Of a DNA stretch of 64,000 nt, positions 6,796 to 14,773 are shown in pieces; position 1 is the first letter of the stretch, and each line of letters starts with the position of its first letter. Position numbers and translations under genes: made by a program. Below the pieces are notes generated by a model. The model was not told the DNA's origin. It did not search any database and saw only the letters and a list, made by a program, of their open reading frames with translations. The stretch spans positions 6,820,001 through 6,884,000 of the forward strand of contig CP108521.1 of the NCBI GenBank assembly GCA_035999765.1, written 5' to 3'. This stretch comes from Streptomyces sp. NBC_01231. Its GTDB lineage: Bacteria > Actinomycetota > Actinomycetes > Streptomycetales > Streptomycetaceae.

Positions 6796-9700
6796 TCACG
6801 CCTCGAACACCTCTCGCACGAGCTGCTCCTGCTCGGCCTGGTGGCGCTTCGCCGAACCCACCGCCGGCGAGGAGCCGTGCGGACGGGAGATCCGCCGCAG
6901 CCGCTCCCCGTGGGGCACGTCCGCGCCGACCGCGAGGTCCAGGTGGTCGATCAGGTTGAGGGCGATGAACGGCCAGGCACCCTGGTTCGCCGGCTCCTCC
7001 TGGGCCCACAGGTACTTCTCGGCGTTCGGGTACTTGGCGATCTCGGCCTGGAGCTCGGCACCCGGGAGCGGGTACAGGCGCTCGATGCGGATGATCGCCG
7101 TGTCCGTCGCTTCGCGCTTCTTCCGCTCGGCCTCGAGGTCGTAGTAGACCTTGCCCGCGGTGAAGACGACCTTCTTGACCGCCGCCGGGTCCACCGTCGC
7201 GTCGCCGATGACCGGGCGGAACTGGCCCGTCGTGAACTCCTCCGCCTTCGAGGCCGCCGCCTTCAGGCGCAGCATCGACTTCGGGGTGAAGACGACCAGC
7301 GGCTTGTGGTGCGGGTTGTGCACCTGCCACCGCAGGAGGTGGAAGTAGTTCGACGGGAGCGTCGGCATCGCGACCGTCATGTTGTTCTGCGCGCACAGCT
7401 GGAGGAAGCGCTCCGGGCGGGCGGACGAGTGGTCCGGGCCCTGGCCCTCGTAGCCGTGGGGGAGCAGCAGCGTGACGCCGCTCGTCTGGCTCCACTTCTG
7501 CTCCGCCGACGAGATGAACTCGTCCACGACCGTCTGCGCGCCGTTGACGAAGTCGCCGAACTGCGCCTCCCACATGACGAGCGCGTCGGGGCGGGCCAGC
7601 GAGTAGCCGTACTCGAAGCCCATGACCGCGTACTCGGACAGGAGGGAGTTGTAGACGTTGTAGCGCGCCTGGTCCTCGGACAGGTACATCAGCGGCGTGA
7701 ACTCGTCGCCGGTCTCACGGTCGATGATCACCGCATGGCGCTGGCCGAAGGTGCCGCGCTGCGAGTCCTGGCCGGACAGCCGGACCGGGACGCCCTCCAG
7801 GAGGAGGGAACCGACGGCCAGCGTCTCGCCCATGCCCCAGTCGATCGTGCCGTCCTCGACCATCGTCGCCCGGCGCTGCAGCTGCGGAAGCAGACGCGGG
7901 TGGACGGTGATGTTGTCCGGGACGTTGACCTGGGACTCGGCGATCCGCTTGACGACCTCCGTGGAGATGGCCGTGTTGACCGTCACCGGGAACTCCGCCT
8001 GCGGGTCCGCGGACTCCACCGAGGCCGGCTGCGAGGTGGCCTCGCGGACCTCCGTGAAGACCTTCTCCAGCTGGCCCTGGTAGTCCTGCAGCGCCTGCTC
8101 GGCCTCCTCCAGGGTGATGTCGCCGCGACCGATCAGGGACTCGGTGTACAGCTTGCGCACCGAGCGCTTCTTGTCGATCAGGTCGTACATCAGCGGCTGG
8201 GTGAAGGCCGGGTTGTCGGACTCGTTGTGACCGCGGCGGCGGTAGCAGATGAGGTCGATCACCACGTCCTTGTTGAACGCCTGACGGAACTCGAAGGCCA
8301 GCCGCGCGACGCGCACGACCGCTTCCGGGTCGTCGCCGTTCACGTGGAAGATCGGGGCCTCGATCATGCGGGCCACGTCCGTCGCGTACATGGAGGAACG
8401 CGAGGACTCGGGTGCCGCGGTGAAGCCGACCTGGTTGTTGATGACCACGTGGACCGTGCCGCCCGTGCGGTAACCGCGCAGCTGCGACATGTTCAGGGTC
8501 TCGGCCACCACGCCCTGGCCCGCGAAGGCCGCGTCGCCGTGCAGGGCCACCGGCAGGACCGTGAAGTCCGTGCCGCCCTTGTTGATGATGTCCTGCTTGG
8601 CGCGGGCGATGCCCTCGAGGATCGGGTCGACCGCCTCCAGGTGCGAGGGGTTGGCGGCCAGCGAGACCTTGATCTGCTCGCCGTCCAGGCCCGTGAAGGT
8701 GCCCTCGGCGCCCAGGTGGTACTTCACGTCGCCGGAGCCGTGCATCGACTTCGGGTCGAGGTTGCCCTCGAACTCGCGGAAGATCTGCGCGTACGACTTG
8801 CCGACGATGTTCGCCAGGACGTTCAGCCGGCCTCGGTGGGCCATGCCGATGACGACCTCGTCGAGACGGGACTCCGCCGCCGAGTCGATGACCGCGTCCA
8901 GCAGCGGGATGACGGACTCGCCGCCCTCCAGGGAGAAGCGCTTCTGGCCGACGTACTTCGTCTGCAGGAAGGTCTCGAAGGCCTCCGCCGCGTTCAGACG
9001 GCGCAGGATGCGCAGCTGCTCCTCGCGCTCCGGCTTGGTGTGCGAGCGCTCGATGCGGTCCTGGATCCACTTGCGCTGCTTCGGGTCCTGGATGTGCATG
9101 AACTCGACGCCGGTGGTGCGGCAGTACGAGTCGCGCAGCACACCGAGGATGTCGCGCAGCTTCATCAGGGACTTGCCCGCGAAGCCGCCGACGGCGAACT
9201 CGCGCTCCAGGTCCCAGAGGGTGAGCCCGTGCTCGGTGATGTCGAGGTCGGGGTGCTTGCGCTGGCGGTACTCCAGCGGGTCGGTGTCGGCCATGACGTG
9301 GCCGCGGACCCGGTAGGAGTGGATCAGCTCGAAGACCCGGGCGGCCTTGGTGACGTCGTCGTCGTGGCTGGCGTCGATGTCCTTGAGCCAGCGGACCGGC
9401 TCGTAGGGGATGCGCAGGGCCTCGAAGATCTCGTCGTAGAAACCGCCCTCGCCGAGGAGGAGGTTCGCGACGATCCGCAGGAACTCGCCGGACGCGGCGC
9501 CCTGGATGACCCGGTGGTCGTAGGTCGACGTGAGCGTCATGACCTTCGAGATGCCGAGCTTGTTCAGGGTGTCCTGGGAGGTGCCCTGGAACTCCGCCGG
9601 GTAGTCCATCGAACCGACGCCCATGATGACCGACTGGCCGGGCATCAGACGCGGGACCGAGTGGACGGTGCCGAGGCCGCCGGGGTTGGTCAGGGAGACC

Positions 9701-10617
9701 GTGACACCGGTGAAGTCGTCCATCGTGAGCTTGCCGTCGCGGGCGCGCCGGACGATGTCCTCGTAGGCCTGCCAGAACTCGAAGAAGTTCAGCGTCTCGG
9801 CCTTCTTGATGCCGGCGACGACGAGCTGGCGGTCGCCGTTCGGCTTCACCAGGTCGATGGCCAGGCCGAAGGTGACGTGCTGCGGCTTGACGAGGGTGGG
9901 CTTCCCGTCCTTCTCCGCGTAGTGCCAGTTCATCGACGGCATGGCCTTGATGGCCTGCACCATCGCGTAGCCGATCAGGTGCGTGAAGGAGATCTTCCCG
10001 CCCCGGGCGCGCTTGAGGTGGTTGTTGATGACGATGCGGTTGTCGAAGAGCAGCTTCACCGGGACGGCGCGCACGGACGTGGCCGTGGGCAGTTCCAGGG
10101 AGGCGTTCATGTTCTTCGCGACCGCGGCGGCGGGGCCGCGCAGCGTCACCGTTTCCGGACCGTCCGCCGACGCCGCGGCGGGCGCGGCCTTGGCCGCCGG
10201 CTTGGCGGCGGCGGGCTTCGCGGCCTGGGCCGGAGCCGGCGCGGCGGGCGCGGCCTTGGCGGGCGCCGGAGCGGCGGCGGGCTTCGCGGCGGGTGCCGGA
10301 GCGGCAGCCGGGGCCGGTACGGGCGCCTGGGCCTGGGCCGGCGGGGCGGCAGGCGTGGATGGGGCCGGAGCCGGGGTGGTGGTCCCTGCGGCCCCCGCGG
10401 CCGCAGTACCCGCCGGAGCCGAGGCGGCGGCCGCACCCGGCTTGTAGTCGGCGAAGAAGTCCCACCAGGCACGGTCTACCGAGTTCGGGTCCTGGAGGTA
10501 CTGCTGATAGATCTCGTCGACGAGCCACTCATTGGGTCCGAACGCGGCCGCGGGGTTCTTCCCCGCTTGGTCGGTGTCGGTCGAGATGCTCGAGTTACTG
10601 GGGGACTGTGGCGACAC
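6796..10617 (-). CDS. kgd: multifunctional 2-oxoglutarate decarboxylase/dehydrogenase (E1-E2 fusion)
   Basis: The 1273-residue enzyme is the actinobacterial Kgd/OdhA fusion. The N terminus has [16 protein letters not shown] and [11 protein letters not shown], followed by an Ala/Pro-rich linker (about residues 50-120). A succinyltransferase (E2) domain follows, with [14 protein letters not shown] and [13 protein letters not shown]. The thiamine-dependent E1 region includes [43 protein letters not shown] and [30 protein letters not shown] is in the C-terminal domain. It acts in the TCA cycle, decarboxylating 2-oxoglutarate and passing succinyl groups to CoA with an external E2/E3. Family members are controlled by the FHA protein GarA/OdhI. 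The start is taken as GTG 10617 (SPQSPSNSS); the frame stays open for 75 more codons without similarity. It is followed by a strong terminator. Confidence 0.95.
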   Translation of the reverse strand: MSPQSPSNSSISTDTDQAGKNPAAAFGPNEWLVDEIYQQYLQDPNSVDRAWWDFFADYKPGAAAASAPAGTAAAGAAGTTTPAPAPSTPAAPPAQAQAPVPAPAAAPAPAAKPAAAPAPAKAAPAAPAPAQAAKPAAAKPAAKAAPAAASADGPETVTLRGPAAAVAKNMNASLELPTATSVRAVPVKLLFDNRIVINNHLKRARGGKISFTHLIGYAMVQAIKAMPSMNWHYAEKDGKPTLVKPQHVTFGLAIDLVKPNGDRQLVVAGIKKAETLNFFEFWQAYEDIVRRARDGKLTMDDFTGVTVSLTNPGGLGTVHSVPRLMPGQSVIMGVGSMDYPAEFQGTSQDTLNKLGISKVMTLTSTYDHRVIQGAASGEFLRIVANLLLGEGGFYDEIFEALRIPYEPVRWLKDIDASHDDDVTKAARVFELIHSYRVRGHVMADTDPLEYRQRKHPDLDITEHGLTLWDLEREFAVGGFAGKSLMKLRDILGVLRDSYCRTTGVEFMHIQDPKQRKWIQDRIERSHTKPEREEQLRILRRLNAAEAFETFLQTKYVGQKRFSLEGGESVIPLLDAVIDSAAESRLDEVVIGMAHRGRLNVLANIVGKSYAQIFREFEGNLDPKSMHGSGDVKYHLGAEGTFTGLDGEQIKVSLAANPSHLEAVDPILEGIARAKQDIINKGGTDFTVLPVALHGDAAFAGQGVVAETLNMSQLRGYRTGGTVHVVINNQVGFTAAPESSRSSMYATDVARMIEAPIFHVNGDDPEAVVRVARLAFEFRQAFNKDVVIDLICYRRRGHNESDNPAFTQPLMYDLIDKKRSVRKLYTESLIGRGDITLEEAEQALQDYQGQLEKVFTEVREATSQPASVESADPQAEFPVTVNTAISTEVVKRIAESQVNVPDNITVHPRLLPQLQRRATMVEDGTIDWGMGETLAVGSLLLEGVPVRLSGQDSQRGTFGQRHAVIIDRETGDEFTPLMYLSEDQARYNVYNSLLSEYAVMGFEYGYSLARPDALVMWEAQFGDFVNGAQTVVDEFISSAEQKWSQTSGVTLLLPHGYEGQGPDHSSARPERFLQLCAQNNMTVAMPTLPSNYFHLLRWQVHNPHHKPLVVFTPKSMLRLKAAASKAEEFTTGQFRPVIGDATVDPAAVKKVVFTAGKVYYDLEAERKKREATDTAIIRIERLYPLPGAELQAEIAKYPNAEKYLWAQEEPANQGAWPFIALNLIDHLDLAVGADVPHGERLRRISRPHGSSPAVGSAKRHQAEQEQLVREVFEA

Positions 10618-10898
10618 GGCGGCAACCGCCCTCTTCCGCTTCACAAGGTGATGGACAGCGGGAATAAAGGCTACGCCCCCTTGACCGGGAAGGTCAGGCC
10701 GGGCCCGTTCATCGTCGTGTAAGTCACATCGAAGAGCGGGTTTCGGGGCCGGAAATGGCGGGAAACAAGTGTGGTTCCGCTGCGCGAGGGATGAGTCGGC
10801 CGGGCCTCGGCGCGCCATACGCGCGGGCCTGTGCCTGATCACACGTGTCCGCTGCGACGGACGCCGGTGGATCTTGTGGCTCCGCTGCGAACTTTACG
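10618..10898 (-). other. kgd upstream region
   Basis: This 281-bp gap lies between the stop of the histidine kinase and the kgd start and must hold the kgd promoter and leader. On the minus strand a TTGACG-like hexamer occurs near 10895, but no matching -10 is convincing. I see no coding sequence. Confidence 0.35.
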
Positions 10899-12005
10899 TC
10901 AACTTGGCAAAGAGGGAAGACCCGGAAGGGTGACAAGGATCCGGCAGCCGCGCTCGGATTCGGCCACTCCGATCCGGCCGCCGTGCAGATCCACAGCCCA
11001 GCGGGCGATCGCCAGACCGAGGCCCGTACCGCCGTCGCTGCCGGGCCCGTGCGGCCGGTTGACGCTGCCGCGGTTGAACCGCTCGAAGACCCGGTGCCAC
11101 TCCGACCTCGGAATGCCGGGCCCCTCGTCGAGCACCTCCAGCTCCAGGGACTCGGACCGGGCCCCGCGCCGCGCCTTCACCGTGACCCGGCCGTGCGGCG
11201 GACTGTGCTTGACCGCGTTGTCGATGAGATTCGCCACAACCTGGTGGATCCGCTCCGGGTCCGCGTGCGCGGTCAGCTCCGGCGGGGACACGTCCAGGTG
11301 CAGATGGACGTCCGTACGGGTGTGACTGCCGGAGCCGGAGGCGATGCCGGCGCGCGCCGAGGCGACCATGTTGGCCTCCTTCAGCACGCCCGACAGGTAG
11401 GGCCACACCTCGAAACGCCGCTTCCGCAGCGGTACGACCCCGTTGTCCAGCCTGGACAGGTCCAGCAGCGTCTCGACCAGGCGGCCGAGCCGCTCGGTCT
11501 GTTTCAGGGCCGTCCGCATGGTTTCCGGGTCGGCCTGGGTCACACCGTCGACGATGTTCTCCAGGACCGCCCGCAGGCCCGCGATCGGCGTGCGCAGCTC
11601 GTGCGAGACATTCGCCACGAGCTCCTTGCGCTGCCGCTCCTGGGCCTCCAGCTCGTCCGCCATGCGGTTGATCGTCTCGGCCAGGTCGCCCAGCTCGTCG
11701 CGGCGGTTCTCCCGCACCCGGCGGGTGTAGTCGCCGTGCGAGATGGAGCGGGCCACCGCGTTCATCTCGTCCAGCGGAGCGGTGAGCGAATGCGCCACGA
11801 ACTGCGTAATGAGCAGTGTGGCGATCATCGAGAAGACCGTGATGAAGCGCAGCTCCGTCTTGGTCTGCACCGCGATCATCGACAGGCCGGTGGTGATCAG
11901 CACCGACGTGACGACCAGCGCGCCCAGTTTGGTCTTGATCGAGAACGGGCGTACGCCGCCCCAGGATTCCCCGGGGCCTCTCCGTCCGGCCGAACCCTCG
12001 CTCAT
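10899..12005 (-). CDS. two-component sensor histidine kinase
   Basis: This is a 368-residue membrane kinase. Two hydrophobic segments (about residues 27-46 and 55-73) flank a very short extracytoplasmic loop, so it probably senses within the membrane or cytoplasm. A HAMP-like linker follows (LTAPLDEMNAVARSISHGDY). The HisKA box LVANVSHELRTPIAGLRA carries His135. The catalytic ATPase has NLIDNAVKHSPP (N box), DEGPGIP (G1) and GTGLGLAIARW (G2). It overlaps the upstream response regulator by 4 bp (ATGA), so the two are one operon. The signal is unknown; the pair lies directly upstream of kgd on the same strand. Confidence 0.93.
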   Translation of the reverse strand: MSEGSAGRRGPGESWGGVRPFSIKTKLGALVVTSVLITTGLSMIAVQTKTELRFITVFSMIATLLITQFVAHSLTAPLDEMNAVARSISHGDYTRRVRENRRDELGDLAETINRMADELEAQERQRKELVANVSHELRTPIAGLRAVLENIVDGVTQADPETMRTALKQTERLGRLVETLLDLSRLDNGVVPLRKRRFEVWPYLSGVLKEANMVASARAGIASGSGSHTRTDVHLHLDVSPPELTAHADPERIHQVVANLIDNAVKHSPPHGRVTVKARRGARSESLELEVLDEGPGIPRSEWHRVFERFNRGSVNRPHGPGSDGGTGLGLAIARWAVDLHGGRIGVAESERGCRILVTLPGLPSLPS

Positions 12006-12739
12006 GGCGTCGGCGTCTCCAGGGCGTAGCCCACACCGTGCACCGTGCGGATCCGCTCGGCGCCGATCTTCCGGCGCAGCGCCTTGATGTGGCTGTCGAC
12101 CGTACGGGTGCCGGAGGCGTCCGCCCAGTCCCAGACCTCGGCCAGCAGCTGCTCGCGGGAGAGCACCGCGCGCGGGGTGTTCGCCAGGCAGACCAGCAGG
12201 TCGAACTCCGTCGGCGTCAGATGGACGTCCTCGGAGCGCACCCGTACCCGGCGCTGCGCGTGGTCGATCTCCAGCTCGCCGAGCCGCAGGATGCCGCTGC
12301 GCGGAGTGGCGGCGGCCAGCGCGGCCCGCTCGACCCGGCGCAGCAGCACGTGCACCCGCGCCGCCAGCTCGCGCATCGAGAACGGCTTGGTCATGTAGTC
12401 GTCGGCGCCGACTCCGAGACCGACCAGCATGTCGGTCTCGTCGTCCCGCGCGGTGAGCATCATCACCGGCACCGGCCGGGCGGCCTGCACGCGTCGGCAG
12501 ACCTCCAGGCCGTCGAAGCCGGGCAGCATGATGTCGAGGATCAGCAGATCGGGCTGCCAGGCCTCGGCCGTGTCCACGGCGGACGGACCGTCCACCGCCG
12601 TTTGCACGAGGAATCCCTCGGCGCGCAGGCGGGTCGCGATGGCGTCCACGATCGTCGGATCGTCCTCGACGACCAGAACCCGGCGCTGCGCGCCCTGGGT
12701 TGCCGCCGTGCCGTTGTGGGAGGTGTGTGTCTGCTCCAT
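12002..12739 (-). CDS. OmpR/PhoB-type response regulator
   Basis: The 245-residue regulator has a receiver domain (residues 19-135) with acidic pocket EDD, phospho-acceptor Asp69 in LLILDIMLPG, Thr in LTARDD and Lys118 in MTKPF. The C-terminal winged helix has HLTPTEFDLLVCLANTP, TVDSHIKALRRKIG and TVHGVGYALE. It is first in an operon with its kinase (ATGA overlap). Head-to-tail 10-bp repeats lie 52-71 bp upstream of the start, the usual layout for OmpR-class binding, suggesting autoregulation. Other targets are not visible from sequence. Confidence 0.95.
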   Translation of the reverse strand: MEQTHTSHNGTAATQGAQRRVLVVEDDPTIVDAIATRLRAEGFLVQTAVDGPSAVDTAEAWQPDLLILDIMLPGFDGLEVCRRVQAARPVPVMMLTARDDETDMLVGLGVGADDYMTKPFSMRELAARVHVLLRRVERAALAAATPRSGILRLGELEIDHAQRRVRVRSEDVHLTPTEFDLLVCLANTPRAVLSREQLLAEVWDWADASGTRTVDSHIKALRRKIGAERIRTVHGVGYALETPTP

Positions 12740-12790
12740 CGCCCGCCCCTGAGGTGTGCAATTCCGGAACCAGTGGGGTGATCCCTTGTC

Positions 12791-12829
12791 TGCGCATGAC
12801 TGCGCTTGACGCTTGAATGATCGGCGTCA
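12791..12829 (-). promoter_or_regulatory. candidate response-regulator binding site
   Basis: Two head-to-tail decamers, TGCGCATGAC and TGCGCTTGAC (12791-12810), are followed by the related GCTTGAATGA. The second repeat also begins an inverted repeat TGACGC-N11-GCGTCA (12807-12829). Tandem direct repeats with about one helical turn period are typical OmpR-family sites. The location upstream of the regulator gene supports autoregulation; this is inference. Confidence 0.5.
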
Positions 12830-12863
12830 GGGAAGCAGAGTACGGGGAGTTACCGCGCCTTTG

Positions 12864-13541
12864 CTATCCAGGTCGGACGGCGAGATGCACGACGTCCGGA
12901 ACGCCCCGGGCAACCGGGATCTCTTCGGTACGCACCTGTTGGAACCCGGCATTCCGCAAGGTTCCCTCGAATTCCGGAGAGGGTCGGGCGGACCATACCG
13001 CCAGTACCCCTCCCGGCCTCAACACCCTTGCGCAGCAGGAGAGTCCGGCTGGTGAGTAGAGGCCGTGGTTGCCCTCAGTCACCGTCCAGTCGGGCCCGTT
13101 GTCGATGTCGAGGCACAGGGCGTCGAATGTGTCGCATGTCTCATTGACGAATGCGACCAGATCGGTTTTCAGAATGTCGGTGCGCGGATCGGCGAGGGCG
13201 GGGGCGGAGAGGGCGGACAACGGCCCCTCACGATGCCAGTCGATCACGGCGGCCTCGCGCTCGACCACCGTGATGCGGCCCCAGCGGGGATCGGCGGCGG
13301 CGTGTGCGAGCGAGAAGCCCACGCCGAGACCCCCGATCAGCACACTCGGCTCGGCCCGTCCGTCGAGAGCCTCCAGCGCCGCGTCGACCAGTCGTCGCTC
13401 CGAGCGGCCGTCGGACGTGTCCATCAGGAAGCACCCGTTGGCGATGATCTGAAGCAGCCCACCATGGCGTCGCAGCACGACCTCGCCGTGCGGGCCCTCG
13501 CGACGGTCCAGGACCTCGGGAGTGTCGTTCGGAGTGCGCAC
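12864..13541 (-). CDS. spermidine-synthase-like class I methyltransferase fold protein
   Basis: The 225-residue protein has a spermidine synthase/SAM-methyltransferase Rossmann fold. An N-terminal beta hairpin carries EVVLRRHGGLLQIIANG; motif I is VLIGGLGVGFSLAHA, then TVVEREAAVIDWH (the acidic end of strand 2), LKTDLVAFV, FDALCLDIDNGPDW and RVLRPGGVLAVW. Spermidine synthases have Asp in the DGG/GGGDG loops; here the loop is GGLGVG, so the substrate may differ. The GTG at 13541 is preceded by AGGATGA; another GTG at 13577 with AGGAAA is possible, so the start is uncertain. It is a single gene between the two-component operon and the divergent rhomboid gene. Confidence 0.8.
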   Translation of the reverse strand: MRTPNDTPEVLDRREGPHGEVVLRRHGGLLQIIANGCFLMDTSDGRSERRLVDAALEALDGRAEPSVLIGGLGVGFSLAHAAADPRWGRITVVEREAAVIDWHREGPLSALSAPALADPRTDILKTDLVAFVNETCDTFDALCLDIDNGPDWTVTEGNHGLYSPAGLSCCARVLRPGGVLAVWSARPSPEFEGTLRNAGFQQVRTEEIPVARGVPDVVHLAVRPG

Positions 13542-13684
13542 CGGCTCATCCTGGCAGTCCCGTGCGCGGCGGAGCACGCGGTTTTCCTGGGAAGTCGCTG
13601 TGAATCACGGCTTTCGTGGCACCAGTCATAGACAGTGCCGCGCCGGACGACGAAGGGTGAGGGAAACGGAAGGAGCGCCTCACT

Positions 13685-14605
13685 GTGGACCGGACCGTGG
13701 CGGCCGCCGACACGACGGCGGATGTGGCTCCTTCGCCGTGCGACATGTCCTGTGACATGCCGTGCGACCTGCCGTGCGAGGCGGCGCACGAGGCTCCCTC
13801 CCGGGCATCCTCCGGCGCCGGTCTGCCCGCAGTGTCGGGACTGCTCGAGGCGATGCCGCGGCAGCGGAGCGCGGACAGCGGAGCCACGATCGCCGCGCCG
13901 ACCCCGCCCGCATCCCCCGCCGATCCCGCCCCGCGGTCCGCCCCCACCGCCCCGGCCGCCCCGGCGCCAGTCCGGCGCCCGCGCCCCTGGGCGCTGTTGC
14001 CCACGCCCACCCGGACGCCGTTCACCATCGGGTACGCCACCGTGCTAGCCGTCACCTCGCTGGTCACGGAGTACGCCGCCCCGTCGGTCGTGCACACCCT
14101 GCACCAGGCCTCCAGCACCGATGTGGCCCACCTCGTGCAGTGGCCCGTGGCGGTGCTGCCGGCCAGCGCGCTGTGGATAGCGGGCGGGCTTCTGTCGCCG
14201 TACGCGATCGGGCTCCTGCTCGTGCTCACGGCCCTGGAGCGCCGGATCGGCGGTGCGCGGACCGCCGGGGTGTTTCTGCTCGGGCATGTCCTCGCCACGC
14301 TGGCGACCGAGGGGGCCGTGGGGCTCGGGGTCCTGGTCGGGCATCTGCCCGACAGCTCGTTGCACCGCCTCGACTACGGCGTCAGCTTCGGCGTCGCCAC
14401 CTGTGTGGGCGCCCTCGCCGGGCTGCTCACGCCGTGGCTGCGCTGGCCCCTGCTGACCGCCTTCGGCGGCATGGTGGTGCTGGACCTGATCGCGTTCACG
14501 GACCCCATGACGAACTGGGGGCACCTGATATCGCTGGGGATCGGCGTGGCCACCTGGCCGGTGACGCGGCGCCACCGGGCCCGCCCGGCCACGACCGCCC
14601 CGTAA
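13685..14605 (+). CDS. rhomboid-like integral membrane protein
   Basis: The 306-residue protein has a roughly 100-residue Pro/Ala-rich N-terminal cytoplasmic region, then about six membrane helices (residues 113-295). Features resembling the rhomboid catalytic dyad are kept: YGVSFG (Ser234) and NWGHLISLGIG (His280). Active intramembrane proteolysis is possible but unproven. The N terminus carries CDMSCDMPCDLPC at residues 19-31, a tandem repeat of Cys-Asp-x-x encoded by imperfect 12-bp DNA repeats. The GTG start has GGAAGGAG upstream. It lies before lon on the same strand, but lon has its own operator. Confidence 0.82.
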   Translation: MDRTVAAADTTADVAPSPCDMSCDMPCDLPCEAAHEAPSRASSGAGLPAVSGLLEAMPRQRSADSGATIAAPTPPASPADPAPRSAPTAPAAPAPVRRPRPWALLPTPTRTPFTIGYATVLAVTSLVTEYAAPSVVHTLHQASSTDVAHLVQWPVAVLPASALWIAGGLLSPYAIGLLLVLTALERRIGGARTAGVFLLGHVLATLATEGAVGLGVLVGHLPDSSLHRLDYGVSFGVATCVGALAGLLTPWLRWPLLTAFGGMVVLDLIAFTDPMTNWGHLISLGIGVATWPVTRRHRARPATTAP

Positions 14606-14731
14606 CTCTCCGCTGCCCACGGGCATCTTTCGAACCGTCCGGCTGTTGGCCCGAGGGACGGCCACCCCGCCTCCCCGAACGTGATCGCTCACAGCGAACG
14701 CCCCGTGGGGAACATTCAACCGCTCACATGC

Positions 14732-14752
14732 ATTGAGTCGGCATAGCTCAAC
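14732..14752 (+). promoter_or_regulatory. HAIR element (HspR operator) upstream of lon
   Basis: ATTGAGT-N7-GCTCAAC (14732-14752) matches the HspR-associated inverted repeat CTTGAGT-N7-ACTCAAG in 12 of 14 arm positions with exact spacing. It ends 21 nt before the lon ATG. Streptomyces lon is a known member of the HspR/HAIR heat-shock regulon. Confidence 0.85.
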
Positions 14753-14773
14753 TTGACTGCCGAAGGGGAGATC

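Noticed and set aside
6688..10722. A 1344-codon open frame on the plus strand opposite kgd
   Set aside because: It is antisense to a clear Kgd protein, composed of Arg/Leu/Val/Gly-rich sequence without domains; long antisense frames are typical of high-GC DNA.
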